The notes beneath the pieces were generated by a model, which made no database searches, was not told the DNA's origin, and was given only the letters and a program-made list of their open reading frames with translations. Shown here one piece after another: positions 49,743 to 63,120 of a stretch of 64,000 nt of DNA. Source of the stretch: Mansonella perstans (taxonomy: Eukaryota; Nematoda; Chromadorea; Rhabditida; Onchocercidae); NCBI GenBank assembly GCA_037074765.1, contig JBAMDO010000059.1, positions 1 to 64,000 of the forward strand, given 5' to 3'. The stretch's first letter is position 1; every line of letters starts with the position of its first letter. The position numbers and the translations under genes are program-made.

Positions 49743-50690
49743 TTATTTGCTTTTCAATTTTGATGAATCAATTTTCGGCGCTTCGCCATCGCGCATTTGA
49801 TCGCAAACTTCATAAAATTGTTTACACAATTTCAATTCACTTGAATGAGCGCAGTTATAAAAGATTTTCATGTGGTATGTGCACAACAAACATGCTATTT
49901 TCACGTGAATGAGCACAAGCAAATTATAGTAGTTCGCGTGATATACACACAACAAACGCGCTATTTTCATGTGAATAACAAATTATTTCCACGTGAATGA
50001 CATTTATAAATTAATAACAATAATAATATTCATCTTTTTAATTTTGCTCAATTATTCTTTCAACTTTCGTTCTGTGTCAGAATTACGAAAAAATAATTTA
50101 ATTACAGTCATTTTAAATTTCAAATTCGTTGCTATCAATTTTTCCATATACAATAATGCATTTAGCCTTTCAGATGAGTTGACATTTGTTGACAATTAAT
50201 AGGAAATGCACAGGCAGGATAATGAGAAATTGATTGCTACTAAATATCATATTGTGACAAATGTATTACTGCTATATAAATGTTTGATGATAACAACTGA
50301 TAATTGAAATTAGACAGTAATAAGTTCATGGAAAATTTTTCAAGCATCAAAAATTACAGCGGATTTTTCAGCAGTGTAATTTTTGACAGTTTTTTTTAAT
50401 TAATTGAGATAAATGAGGTGGTAGCATTCTTTATGAGTTTTAACTTTCTAAATCCAAAAAAAATGGTTTGATATGTTAGACTGGCATTTTTAGCATTTTT
50501 TTGAATTTAAACTCAAGCGAAATATTTCGCTAAAAAATTTCTTTTTTCTTTGAAAAGCTGCAAACAAACAATTTTGAAAGCCTGTTTCACACTTGTTGCT
50601 TTCAGGTGATCCACTCAAATGACAACTTGTTGCATAATAATTACACTGAAAGAAATTTTTGGGAGCTGCAAAAAGTTGAAATTGATAAAT
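49743..50690 (-). CDS. Possible exons of a Cys-rich secreted protein
   Basis: Two coding-like minus-strand segments. One starts after a CTTTTTGCAG acceptor at 50668 and reads APKNFFQCNYYATSCHLSG, then NKCETGFQNC, with a possible donor GTTTGT at about 50565. The other ends at 49743 (TAA) and reads NCAHSSELKLCKQFYEVC, then DQMRDGEAPKIDSSKLK. Spaced cysteines, with a C-x2-x-F-x2-C pattern like that of some secreted phospholipase A2-related proteins, and high Gln/Glu/Asp content set them apart from AT-rich noise. I could not place a start, signal peptide or an in-phase junction, and a 65-bp tandem repeat sits against the second segment. Treat as a hint. Confidence 0.25.
49842..49990. repeat. About 65-bp tandem repeat, just over 2 copies
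   Basis: The anchor tgaat recurs at 49842, 49906 and 49972. Each full copy holds cacaacaaac(a/g)(t/c)gctattttca. It overlaps the start of a possible Cys-rich exon. Confidence 0.7.
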
Positions 50691-51740
50691 TGACTGAAAA
50701 ATTGAAAGACTCAAATTTCAGAATAAATTCATTCCCTTCCATTCACAAATTAATAACAGTAACGGATAAATGAAAAGTTTACAAAGGCATGCCGCAAATG
50801 TAAGTAAAACACGCATTTGACATGTAATTAATAATTAAGTCTCAAAAAAAAAAATCATTAATTACCATATTAGTATTTAGTCTATAATACTCAGCATTGC
50901 TAATAATCATAGTTAAATTTGGGAAAATTTTTAAAAAAATTTCTTCGTCAACTTCTCCTCTTAGTTTTATGGCGCTTCGAAAGTATTTTGTAAATTAATT
51001 CAAATGCAGCAAAATTAGTAGCCAAGAATTGAGAATACTAGCCAAAAATTGAGAGCAGTGGCCAAGAATGGTCATTCCTTTAAGGAAATTCTAAATGTTC
51101 AAATTTTCAAAAGAATTTTGTATAGATCATTTGAAATTAAAGTTTATTTTGACATTTCTTAATTGTTCGTAATTAAACATACGAATTAATCGATTTTTAT
51201 GATATCAAAAATGGTAAAAACAAAAATATTAACATTGTAAGCATTTTGACAATGTAATCTCGTTTATTCTTTGTTTTTCAATTTGTTGAGAACATTTTTT
51301 TATTTTTTGAAATATATATGTTACATTTTTTTAAAGAACTTACGAAAACATTTTCTACTAATAACAATTAATGAAAAGTGTAATTAATTGAAATAATTTT
51401 TTTGAATGTATTTGTGTTTGAATATGTGATATGTTAATTATTAATTGTAGAAAGCAAGGAAAGAGAAAGAAACCAGGTCACATTATTTATAATATGTATA
51501 CAATTCTGTATTTGACCTTTGACTTTTCGAGACTATTCGAGAATTCATGTGAAGAGCATATGAGATTCCTCGTCTCTATGATAATGATTCGATTCAAATT
51601 ATTCCAATGAAATTTATGGAGAAAGAATAATAATGCCTGGGATCAATCTATAAGTGATGAAGATATTGAGAAAAGATGCTTCCGAAATTCCTCAGATTTT
51701 ATTATTCTTCCATTTCAATCCTCTCTCTCTGCTCTCTTCC

Positions 51741-51945
51741 AAAAAAGGTCAATTGTAATTAATGGATCCCAAAAAAGGTCAATTGTAACTAATAAATCCT
51801 AAAAAAGGTCAATTGTAATTAATGGATCTCAAAAAGGTCAATTGTAATTAATGGATCCCAAAAAGGTCAATTGCAAATTAATAAATCCCAAAAAAGGTCA
51901 ATTGTAAATTAATAAATTCAATTGTAAATCAAAAAAGGTCAATAA
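51741..51945. repeat. 30-bp tandem repeat, 6-7 copies
   Basis: The unit aaaaaaggtcaattgtaatt followed by aatggatccc starts at 51741, 51771 and 51801, then continues with a period of 29-31 and decays at the right end. Confidence 0.9.
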
Positions 51946-53346
51946 AATTTGTAAATTAATCAATTTGAAATTTTTTTTTCTTAACGAACATTATAAACTA
52001 TTCCAACGTTATTATTATTGCTATTAAGATTCTCTGATATGTAGATGGAGAGTAAAGCGTTAAGTATGGAGAATAAAAAAAGAAAAAAAGAAGCAAAAAA
52101 AATTGCATACATTTAAAGGAAAAAAAAAGAAAAAAAAAAGGAAAAAGAGAAGAAGATAAAGCAGAAAAAAGAAAGAAAAAAAACAATGAAAAAGAAGATG
52201 GAAAATTGATTACATAAAAGGTGAGAAAAAAAAAAGAATAGTATGAAGGAAGGAAAGAAAAAAAAAAGAATGGATAAAAGAGATGAAGAAAAAAAAAAAA
52301 GAAAATATATTAACTTAACGAATTGAAAGGGAAAAGAAAATGTAAAAAATCGAATTCAAAAAATCTATGATATGATTGATGTATACATACAGATGTATAC
52401 AAACATGCATATGACTACATACATACATACATACATACATACATACACATACATACATACATACATGCATATATATATACATACATATACATACATACAT
52501 ACAAATACAGACGCATACATAATACACACATACATACACACAAACATACATACACACAAACATACACACTTACATTCACACATACATACTGACACGTGCA
52601 GACATACACAGACAAACACACCCAATTTTTGCAAATAAAATAATTTTAAAGTATTGAAGAAGGTGTGGCAATAATAATGATTGGTTATAAGGTATTGGAG
52701 AAAAAGGCGTGGCTGAGACAGCCATGTTGAAAATCAATATGAAATGAGAGAAAACGGGTCGAGCAAAATTCACCCATTTAGTTCGGAAAGAGTTATTCGG
52801 ATCTTGGTGACTGGTTGCAGTTACGATTTTATTTAAAGGCCTTTAGGGCCACAAAAATTATTGTTTTTATTTGGGCTTAAAAAAAAAACGAAAGAAGTAA
52901 AGAAAGAAAGAAAGAAAGGGGATAAGAAAGGGTTGTTTTCTTTTTTTTTTTAAAAAAAAAAAATTTGACAGAAATTAAAAATAACTGTCAAATTTTAAAA
53001 GAAAAAAAAAAACTTCCAATTAATTCAATCTAATTTACGAATTTCTATTCGAAATACACATTTCGTATTTTCAATTCAATTCTTCGTCCAAATTTTTCAA
53101 TTTCTTCGGATTAATCAATTAATTCAATTCATTCTATTCCATTCTATTCCATTCCATTTCATTCCTAATTCAAATAACGATCAAAAAGGAAGGAAACGGT
53201 ATTACTGTTTTAAAATCAATATATTGGAATAGTATTTTTCTATCATCGTACCGTAATCTACTGTGAATAACGTTTGATTATATATATCAAAAAGTATTTT
53301 AATCCTGAAGAAATCATCATCGTTTTCCCCAATTCATTCAACAACA
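51946..53346. other. Purine tract, microsatellites and 5' flank of trehalase
   Basis: A strongly purine-rich (A/G) tract runs from about 52070 to 52310 on the + strand, followed by the ACAT microsatellite. 52740-52860 is less AT-rich but I recognise nothing there. An AAAG tract lies at about 52888-52920. The trehalase promoter should lie at the right end; the frame upstream of its ATG is closed by a TGA at 53275. Confidence 0.5.
52376..52620. repeat. (ACAT)n / ACAC microsatellite
   Basis: Nearly uninterrupted acat units with cacaca variants. Open frames of up to about 89 codons on both strands here are products of the repeat. Confidence 0.95.
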
Positions 53347-54599
53347 ATGACTGTCATTGATGTAACATCAACTAATACCAGCAATATTATTCCATCAGTA
53401 GCAACAATTTCATCAACAACAATAACAACAACGAAAACATCAGAAGTTGATACGGAAGCCCAAATTACTAACAATGATATTATGGACAATGATGCTACAG
53501 TATTGCCAGAATTTGGTTCTTCTACAACATCGATAACATCGTTAACAACGGGAACCATCAAATCGGAAATGATGAAAGAAATTTATTGTAGTGGTTCACT
53601 TCTTGAAATGGTCCAAAAAGCTAAAATCTTCCATGATTGTAAACATTTCGTTGATATGCCACTCAAAATTGACGCTGGTAAGTGTATATTATTTCTTTAT
53701 TTCTTTTTATTTTTTGTTTTTATCACAAATTTGATTAATTTTTTTGATAATATTTTTAGGATGTTTATTTCACAAAAAAATCGTTACATTTAAATATGAT
53801 ACGTGGTATATTGACATTTATAGTATTAGAAAGGGTAATATGATTGAAATAATTTAAAGTTATATTTTTTCTATCGTTGTATTTTCTTTTTCCAACGATA
53901 ATCTACTTTCATAATATTGTCTGTAATTTATGTCTTGTAATTATGTGAAAAATTCAAATTGTCCCAATTTGAAGAAATTTAAAACTCTCTTCATTTTTCA
54001 CTTTTTATCTTTTCAATATTTTTATCGCTCGAAAATTTGAATCGTTCGATATCTTTAAATTCTAACATTTCATCTATATAAAATAGTTGTTAAAATGATT
54101 GAATAGAATTTCTTACATTGAAAAATGCCAATATATTTTGAAATTTGTGTAATTTTTTGCTAATTGAAATATGATAGAAGGCTTAAAAGTATTTGAAAGT
54201 ATTTTGAAGCAAATAGCAATCATAAAATTCACTTTTAAAAAGAAAAAAAAAGAACTTTAAAAACGTAAAATGAGAGTTAAATTTCATTTTTGCAGTTTCA
54301 ATTTGAGAGAATAGTGTATGAAATTTTTAATGCAAAACATTTTGCTAGAGTAGCATAAAGCACGCGTATTTAGTTTAATACAGAGAGGTCTAATTTAGCA
54401 TACACACACGCACACACATACGCACAAACACACATACATACACGCACACTCACATACTCACATATACACACACACTCACATATACACACTTATTCACACA
54501 TACTCACTCACATATACGCACTCACACATTTATATATCCACACACGCCCACTCGCATATGCTCATTCATACAAGCCCGCACACACTTGCACACACACAT

Positions 54600-54653
<54 letters not shown>

Positions 54654-57600
54654 CTATACATACACTCACACACAAACCTAGACTCACATGTACACATACA
54701 TGCATACACACACATTCACACACATATTCACACATCAAAATTCGAGTTAGTTGTGGTAATGAAGTTGAAAATAGGTCAAATAAAATTACTTTAATTATCC
54801 GTCACATTTTTTTTTGTTAATTTATGTCAAAAATGTCATTGAAATTGAAAGATATTTTGTAGAATCAACATTGCATGATTGGCATGAATTAATTGCATCC
54901 GGTCAAACTGATGAGAATTCGTTGCGACTGTTCATTGCAAATCATTTTGATGAGCCAGGTGGTGAATTAGACACCTGTCAGCCAAGTGATTTCGATCCAG
55001 AATATGGTAAATTTGAATCCATAAATTCTCCATCATATCGACAATGGGCTAAGGAACTTCATCGAAAATGGCCGACATTATGTCGTAAGGTAAACATTCT
55101 CTTTGTTACATTTTCTCACTTTAACGTACAGGTAAGTATTAAAAGAATTTCCGGAAACGGAATAGATGTGAAAGTTAAATTTTCAATTATTCCGTTTCGA
55201 AATTTATTTCTTGCACTAAACGCTTGCATTGCTTGGAAACTTCCGGTTAAATTCTACGATATCATGAAAAAATTTGAAACTAAGAAAGAAAAAAAGGAAA
55301 AACCTTTTATGTTACTACATTTTTTAAGTTTTCTTTTCGCGGAAGCTTCTGAGCAACTATTTTTTATCAAAATTTAAGGGATGAAGTTTACAGAAAATGA
55401 TTCTTAATTTTAGGACGCTTTTTAATTTCTTCCTTATTCCGCAGAAATTGTTAATGCTACCCGAACCTTCCCTCTGAATGGATTTTTTTTTCAAAAGTTG
55501 GAAAAAAAATTTTTTTAATGCCAGTCGGACAATTTTTTTCCAGCGTGCCAAACATCATTAACATTAATTAATTGTTACAAGGAACGGAAAAAAACATTTT
55601 ACAACCATTAAAATGTACGTTTGGGGTGGAAATGTACCCAGTGCTCTTTTCCGACTTACTGATTAAGGGTTTAGGGATGCGAGAAATTTCTTTGTTAAAA
55701 AAAGAGTTGAATGAACTTCGAAAAATATCTACTACAACGAAAGATGTGCATACAAAAGCCAAAGCTGGTCTTTGTTTTGTTTCACTTGCTTTCGACTGCA
55801 AAATAAAAGACAATTTGGATTTAATTTTAGTTTGGACTCGAATGATTTTGAAAATGCCATGGACTAAAGAACATTCCCATTTGACCTCGCTTCATTAGGA
55901 ATTTAGTATAGTATTAGTGGTATAAGTAGACCAGCTTTTTAATATTGTTTGTAGCTGAGCTTCGATAAGTTTGAGTAAGTCGGAGAGGGTACCATCCAAT
56001 TTAGGCATTTTTCTCCTGGTTCAGTGGGTTTGATTATATGGGAATTCTTTGAGAAGATTTCGTCTCCGGATTTTAAGATCTTTCGCTTCAGGGTTCGGGA
56101 TTTTCCTCTTTATTATACTGCCTATCCTCGCCTAATAATTTCCCAATTCGGTATTACCCGAATTTTTTGTCCAGGTAATGCTGTTCCATTTTCATGTCTT
56201 CGATTCATTCAAATTATGTGTGATGCTTTTCCGAATTTCAGCCAGTATGGCTAATAGTGACTGTTTCTGTTTTTAATTTCAAAATTTTGACCTCACATCG
56301 TACTAATTTTCTTTTAATTATCAGTATATTGGGTTTCGCCGTATAGTTTTAAGAAGTATGTTTTTGTGCTGCTTAACTTTTGTTAAGTATCTTCCCCTTT
56401 TTGCCCTTTAAAAATAATACATCTTTTTCGCTCCCCAACAAGACAGACTTTAATGGAAATTTTCTAGAAATGGGATTTTTCCGTGAGTTAAAACCCTAAA
56501 AATTTGTGGCGATTTCGGGAAAGCATCACGTTATTGCTTCTGGGTGTTATTTTTTCATGAAATAAATGACAAAATTTTTGTAAATTGATAAAAGAGTTGT
56601 AATTAAATCCTCTGAAAATGTTTCATCCAGAAACGAGTTAAGATTATGTTTGTTGTTTTGTTCTTTTTTTCTTTTTTATTTTGCAAGTAGGAATCCCGTA
56701 TGCCGTACACAAGGTTTGCAATTGAAATTTGATAAAACTCGCCCTGGACTCCTTGAAATATTTTAGGAATTCCTGCTGTCATCACCATCATCTACATCAT
56801 TCAGAAGTTCGATATACGTATACTGGGGAACGTTTTGAATCGCTCTTCTAAATGGTACCAACAACAACAACAATAAACTACATATATGTATATATATACA
56901 GTTACTGTTTGCGTAATCAACAGATCACTACATTCGGAATTTCTCAGAATCCCGTCACCGTCAATGATGAGCGTCGTCATTATCGTCAAATGGAGAATCC
57001 CGTCACCGTCAATGATGAGCGTCGTCATTATCGTCAAATGGAGACTACAGAAATCTTATAGATCACTTAGGCAACTAGGAACTAGGCTTATAGTTTTGTA
57101 ATTAGGGAATGCATCAAGGTTTCACTTGAATTCTAGGATTCTCCCTACACAGGAATTGCTCAAAGGTTTGCTTTTTACAGTTCTTTTTTGATCCAGCTTA
57201 TGAAGCCTTGATGCTAGATAGTTATAGAGAGCGTATTTTTGCAGTTAGGGTTTTTCCTATTTCATATTTTTATTTTGCTTAATGTTGTAGCTATTTCGAC
57301 AATTTGAAGATCTTTCGAATTCTAAAATCTAAGATTCCAGTGTATATTTACTGTAATACTATAAGTGAGTAGTTTGATTTTAAGCTTGCTTATTACTTTT
57401 GTTCTTCAGTTTTAACTGCAGCTGCATAACTGAGCTAAACAGTTCTGACTTAAGAGTATTTAAGACTGCATTTTGGCTAAAGGATGTTTATACTGCAAAC
57501 GGAGAGCTGCAATCGCAGTGCCAAAATTTTTGCAAAAAAAAAAATTACAGAAAAATATTCCGTAAAAAAGCATCGCATTTGATGATTTTGATATGTTACC

Positions 57601-59969
57601 ATGAGAGAATAAGTGGAAACAATTTTAGGTAACTGTTTATTGTTATTGTTTTGCTTTACAAACTCGTTCTTTTATATATTTATGATTTCAGGTGTCGGAT
57701 CGCGTTATTGCTGATCCGGGAAAATTCTCCATAATTCCGCTACCGAAACCATTCGTGGTGCCTGGTGGACGTTTTCGGGAAATGTACTACTGGGATAGCT
57801 TTTTTACCATCAAAGGTCTTTTAGCTTCGGGCATGTATGACACCGTACGTGGAATGATCGAAAATATGGGAAGCCTTATTGAACGGTAATTAAATATTTT
57901 GATGTGCTAGAATATATGTGAGACATCGTTTGACAATCTGATTTCGAAACCGAAATTTTAAGTTCAGTTTTTTTAAATTAAATAAAGATTGAAACATTTA
58001 TTGCTATTTATGGCTTGAAGTTTAGTTTATGCAAATTGTTTTAAATTTCCAGATTTGGTTACGTACCAAACGGAAACCGCGTATATTATCTTAATCGATC
58101 TCAACCTCCGTTGCTAACTTGGTGTCTGTCTGCATATTACGAAGCAACAGGTGATAAGGAATTCGTCTTCACTGGTGCTTATTGGTTCGAAAGAGAGTTT
58201 GAATTCTTCCGGAAACATAGGTAAGTCTTGAACGGTGAATGGGAACACTTCTTATAGCTTCTGTGAGCAAATTTAAATTTGTAGTGGGATTTGATAGAGG
58301 TATGTGGACTTTGATTAATGCGAAATATTGTTTGTCAAATTTTCAGATCAATTCAGCTCCCTGGTGTAACATCACTGCTCTATCGTTACCATGTAGTAGT
58401 CGTAGGTCCGCGTCCAGAAAGCTACCGTGAAGATATTGAAAGTGCCCATCATATCGAGGATGTTCTAGAGAAACAACGTTTGTGGGGTGATATAGCAGCT
58501 GCAGCTGAAAGTGGACGAGATTTCAGCTCACGTTGGTTTTCACAAGATGGACCTGTAGCGGGTAAAATGGGTTCTACACGGTAATTGCTAACAGTTTGTT
58601 TCACTTCAAAGTTTCACATCCTACTTAGGATGATCTCATATGGAAGTGTTTAGTTCACCCTTGCCTGGTTAAAAACAAAGAAGTCACTGCAAGATTTGTA
58701 AAATAAACTTACTGAAGGACCTGGTAAACCGGGCAACTGAGCTTAAATTTTTACTAAATATGTTTATTTTGGGATGCATTTCCAGAACTAGTTCGATCTT
58801 ACCAATCGATTTGAATGCAATTATTTGCGGAAATCTTCGTTTAATGGCCAATTTGTATGAGGTAATCGGCGATACGTCAAAAGCTGAACAATGTCGACAA
58901 CAGTTCAGAAGTATGAAGGAGGCAATTCATCAGGTATTCTGGAATGAAGAATGTGGTTGCTGGTTCGATTATGACATCATCAATGGTTGCCATGTTAATC
59001 TTTATATGGATACCAACTTCTTTCCATTGTTCAGTGGGTGTACGCATGATGGTGAGATCCTTTGATTCTTTTAAGCTGTTAAGCAGAAATTGATTTCGAT
59101 TTCTATAACAGGGAATATATATATAGACAGCAGTAGAATTTATTGAAAATTCAATTGATGCGAAAATAGAAATGTTATTTTATCATAGAGGTTTAATTTA
59201 TTTTCATATGAAGTGATAATAGAATTACTAAAAAAAAACAATTAAATTCAGCCATTTATTTTATTAAATTACTGAATGTTATCGGAACTAGAAGATTATT
59301 TCTGACTAGCAACAGATAGTGGGAAATTTTCGGATGAAGCGAAATAAGTGCATTATTTAGATGTTGTAAAAATCTTTGTTTTCAGATTTCGATTCACGGA
59401 AGGTGGTATCATACATGACGAACGTGGGTGTTCTGGCATTCCCAGGTGGTTTGCCAACTTCGCTAATAGCATCTGGACAGCAGTGGGATTTTCCGAACGC
59501 CTGGGCACCAACAACTTGGGTTATCATTCAAGGCTTACGTGCTGCTGGTCAGCATGAAGTTGCTCGACAAATTGCCGAGAAGTGGATCAAGCGAAATTAC
59601 AGTATGTGGCTAATGTCTGGTGGACGCATGTTTGAAAAGGTTGGCGTTTTTTGAATTTAAAATCTTTAGTTCGATAAACTTTTCAGATTAATGAGGATAT
59701 CTTGGAACTTTCAGTACAATGTTGCGTCGCAAGGCAATGGCCCTGCTGGAGTTGGTGGCGAATACGAAGTGCAGGAAGGGTTTGGATGGACCAATGGTGT
59801 TATCTTAGATTTGCTCCTTACATATGGACCTGACCTGAACTTCAAGGCGGACAATGACTCGCCTCCAGGTGAAGTACGCGGTTGTTGCCAGGAACGCCAG
59901 CAAGTTTCTGATGTTGCCACAACCATCAATACCGTACTGGTATCTTCACCAACTGAATCTGATCGTTAA
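53347..59969 (+). CDS. Trehalase (glycoside hydrolase family 37)
   Basis: Exons: 53347-53677, 54863-55089, 57692-57885, 58053-58220, 58347-58580, 58786-59051, 59386-59639, 59715-59969 (TAA); 642 aa, every junction GT-AG and in phase. It hydrolyses trehalose to two glucoses. Residues 1-75 are a Ser/Thr-rich leader with no signal peptide in this start choice; the catalytic domain begins at [12 protein letters not shown]. Signature 1 is [14 protein letters not shown] (210-223), signature 2 [10 protein letters not shown] (506-515), and [15 protein letters not shown] lies near the end. By analogy with E. coli trehalase the acid is Asp365 in [10 protein letters not shown] and the base Glu557 in FEKY; the family normally has ESGWDF, so Arg364 replaces a conserved Trp. 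There is no hydrophobic tail or GPI signal. A 2.6-kb intron splits exons 2 and 3. The paralogue (tre-1 to tre-5) cannot be assigned from this sequence alone. Confidence 0.95.
54395..54740. repeat. (CA)n microsatellite in trehalase intron 1
   Basis: Long run of ca/cat/cata units, purest at about 54609-54651. The 78-codon open frame on the + strand is made of the repeat. Confidence 0.95.
55100..57640. other. Atypical, less AT-rich block within trehalase intron 2
   Basis: The intron 55090-57691 differs from the others in the window: it has few homopolymer runs and several coding-like + frames. These are 55108-55374 ([17 protein letters not shown]), 55572-55898 ([20 protein letters not shown] and [14 protein letters not shown]) and 56024-56254 ([16 protein letters not shown]). 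I recognise none and find no conserved motif or terminal repeats. Possible explanations are a decayed mobile element, an insertion of foreign (for example endosymbiont) DNA, or plain intron of different base composition. Confidence 0.4.
56947..57043. repeat. 48-bp exact tandem duplication
   Basis: The unit beginning gaatcccgtcaccgtcaatg occurs at 56947 and again at 56995 with no differences seen. 48 is a multiple of three, so it stays open in several frames. It lies in trehalase intron 2. Confidence 0.95.
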
Positions 59970-62122
59970 AGAAAAGTAAAAAATACCACCACGTCATCTT
60001 GTATTGTATTTTTTGATATTCTCGAAATGAAAATTTTTAAGCATATCTATCATGTGGGTTATTTAAAGCAAAAAACATGGAACTTCTGAATTTGTTAATG
60101 GATAGTCAATTGATGGCATTTCGAAATATTTCAATACAACTTTTTCCAATACTGCATAATTTATATAAGAAGTATAATTGAATCGTATTAAATTCTTGTT
60201 GTAGAACAAAATGAAGTAGTTTTCAATAAAAATTCTCTTTGAGGAGATTTAGGAAAATCTCAACTGAAATCTTTTCTCTTAGTATTCGGATATGCAATCT
60301 TTTTGAGATTAGTTCTCAAAATCATTTATTTTTTTTAATCTTCCTCAGTACTGGTTCATTCAAACTATCTTTTTATATTGATCGGGTTATATGCTATATG
60401 CGTAGTGTTGATTGTTGAAAAATTTCAAATATTGCAGGTGTTATTTTGTATGCTTAGCTTTCACTTTTTTTTGTGCTGTTTTGGAAATAGAGCGTTGGTG
60501 GTAGTAATGTTCCATGAACACAACAAAAGTAATGCATTATTTGGGAAAGTTCGATAAAATAGATTAGAATAAAAAGGATGTTTTATGGGGATTTCCAGAA
60601 AACAAATAATTCAGGATCACACAAACATTCATTGATTATTGGACAGATGTGTTAATATTCAGAATGAACAGTTCATTTTTGATCCATGAATTTTTCACTT
60701 ATCAACAACAAACATTTTTGCTTCATCGTACAATTTTAATACTTTTTAAAATGTAAAATCAGAGCACTGCTGACATTGCTGACCAAAAGAACAGCAATTT
60801 ATCAAACGTAAATTAGTCTTTTCTTAAAATTACATAAAATGATGGCTGACTTGGATAGACATTTGCTCTACACAGCATTAAGTATTTAGATGAGGCAAAG
60901 CGGGAATAGAAATGGTCACACATAAGTTATTGATCAAAGAACTAGGGTAATGATTTAATGATACTAAGACCGATCATGTACTACCATTAATTATTGGTTA
61001 ACTAGTTAAGGGATAGTTTAGTAGTAGTAGAAATGATCGGAGGTTGAAATTTTAAAAAATATTTTAAAGGAGACCAATCGTTGGGATGATTTGATTGGTC
61101 TTCCTGCATCAAATAAAATATCTCAACTTTTGGTAGGTTATTTTCACGTTCATCACTTTATCAATATGCGCAACTATTCAGAAGTCAAATGCAGTTTTGT
61201 TGGCGATAGAAAATTTTGTCTATTAAATAGAAAAAGTAAAAATTTTTCGGAATTTTATCACGAACATTAATTCAAAAAAAAAAATTTGCAAAGCTGAAAT
61301 AAAAGATTTTTGAATTCCGAAAATTTCTCGAATAACAATAAAGATGACATGAAAATTCAGAAATGCTTCCATCTCAATTTGCATCCTACATCATTCCTAT
61401 TAGCATTACTTTAATGGCACTGATTACTTGCCAGTATGCCTATCTGGCACTGTAACAGATGTCCACGCGAAATAAAATATGAATCTAGAAATTAGCAGAA
61501 AAACACGGTGAGCAGAAAAAGACAGAAGCTTTTTTTTTTTAATTAATAAAAGTTTTGATTAAAGTTTATTTTCAAACTAACAAAATCTTTTTAATTTTTT
61601 CAACTTTATAGTCCTTAGCTACGAGAAATAGCAAAGTTAAAATGGTCACTTATTACTGTTTTCTGATGAATGAATTGACTCTTTTTTTCAGGATTATTCA
61701 GGTAATTCCGCTTCATATCAACGGTAAATATGTTTTCTGGTTCTTTTTTTTACCCGAAAACATCCACAATAGCTCCTATCGAGTACGAATACGACCTGTT
61801 AAGAAATAAAAAGCATGGCCTAGCAGTTACCAAATCAAGACCTAATTTTTTTTTTTTTGAAAATTTTTCGAAAATTTTTTTGAAAACTTTTTTGAAAACT
61901 TTCTGAAAACTTTTTTTTTTGAAGATTTTTGAAAACTGAAATCTCATAGCCATATAATTGCATGCAAATGTAATCGAAGATTAGCAAGATTTCCGGTTAT
62001 TTTAATTTCAACTTTAGCAAATGTACACTTTCTTTCCGTTTTCAAATATTTCAAAATGAAATTAAAATTTTTAACATCGTAATTCTGTTATTTCAGAAAT
62101 CGGTTTTTTGACCGAAGATGCA
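59970..62122. other. Intergenic region between trehalase and tRNA-Gln
   Basis: No gene supported. A small coding-like + frame starts near 60842 (MADLDRHLLYTALSI) but stops at once and may be a decayed piece. A T-rich AAAATTTTT-type tract lies at 61845-61925. The rest is AT-rich. Confidence 0.55.
60225..60230 (+). promoter_or_regulatory. Candidate trehalase poly(A) signal
   Basis: An AATAAA 256 bases after the trehalase stop, followed by a T-rich stretch. It is a canonical hexamer but not proof of use. Confidence 0.4.
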
Positions 62123-62194
62123 GGTCCCGTGGTGTAGTGGTTAGCACTCAGGACTTTGAATCCTGCGACGGGAGTTCAAATCTCCCCGGGACCT
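62123..62194 (+). tRNA. tRNA-Gln (anticodon TTG)
   Basis: A 72-base intronless cloverleaf: acceptor stem GGTCCCG with CGGGACC, discriminator T, and B box GTTCAAATC in the T arm. The anticodon stem CAGGA/TCCTG closes the loop CTTTGAA, giving anticodon TTG. It matches the eukaryotic tRNA-Gln consensus closely. A T4 run at 62214-62217 can serve as pol III terminator. The CCA is not encoded. Confidence 0.97.
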
Positions 62195-62986
62195 TTGCTG
62201 TTAACAAATACAGTTTTGCAATTTCATTCATTCATATTTTATTACCAATTTTTTTTAGTAATTTGGAATTTGGAAATTTTATACAATCAAATTTGATGAG
62301 CACAAAAAAGGACATTTTAAGAACTTAATCTGAAGTTTCAAAGAAAATTTAACCATTCTTAATGGTTATTTTCAAAAATTTATAAACATCTACCAAATGT
62401 AATTGTTGAGAATTTATAAAACACGATATTTGGGAAAAAAAAAAACAATTTTTATTGATTAGTGAAATTTTTAAATCGATGAAAGTAACTTTTACGTGAA
62501 AAATCGAATTATTACTTAGCTTCAACCAGGATCTAATAAATGCATCGAATGTGAATGAGATACTTGGAAAGTAATGATCAATCAAGGTAATTAAATACTC
62601 TCTGCGATAAGTGATTAATGAAAATTTAACCTGAACAGTGATTCTTTATGGTAGACTGGAAAAAATTTGATTGATGGATGAAATAATCATTGGTCAATAA
62701 GCAATTCAATATAATTAACGATGATCATATATTACTGAATAAATGATATGATTTTACTCATTCTAGGATATTTCTCCAGATACGGTATTTCTGATTCGAG
62801 ATTCAGCTATGGTACTTCTAATTCGAGCTTCGATTATGGTGTTTGAGATGAATTATGCTAATTATGATTGTTGATTCAACTGCGTAGTACTTGTGATTAA
62901 TTTGTGGTATTCCTGATTTCTCAAGTTAAGTTATGGTGATTTGTTGGAAAGTTGAATTAATCCTGATTGAAAATTAAGCGATCTTA

Positions 62987-63120
62987 TTTCTGACAATTTC
63001 AATTTAAAATTATACTATTCCAGTTTCGTATTACCTTTACCTGTAATAATTGTACGATCGTTTCTGGTAATTTCAGTTCAAAATTATACTATTCCAATTT
63101 TATATTACCTTGTAATTATT
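62987..63120. repeat. 74-bp direct duplication
   Basis: tttctg...aatttcaatttaaaattata starts at 62987 and recurs, diverged, at 63061. Confidence 0.8.

Noticed and set aside
52315..52638. Several Cys/Val/Tyr- or Thr/His-rich frames on both strands
   Set aside because: Products of the ACAT microsatellite.
62137..62328. 63-codon + frame
   Set aside because: It starts inside tRNA-Gln and is a shadow of it.
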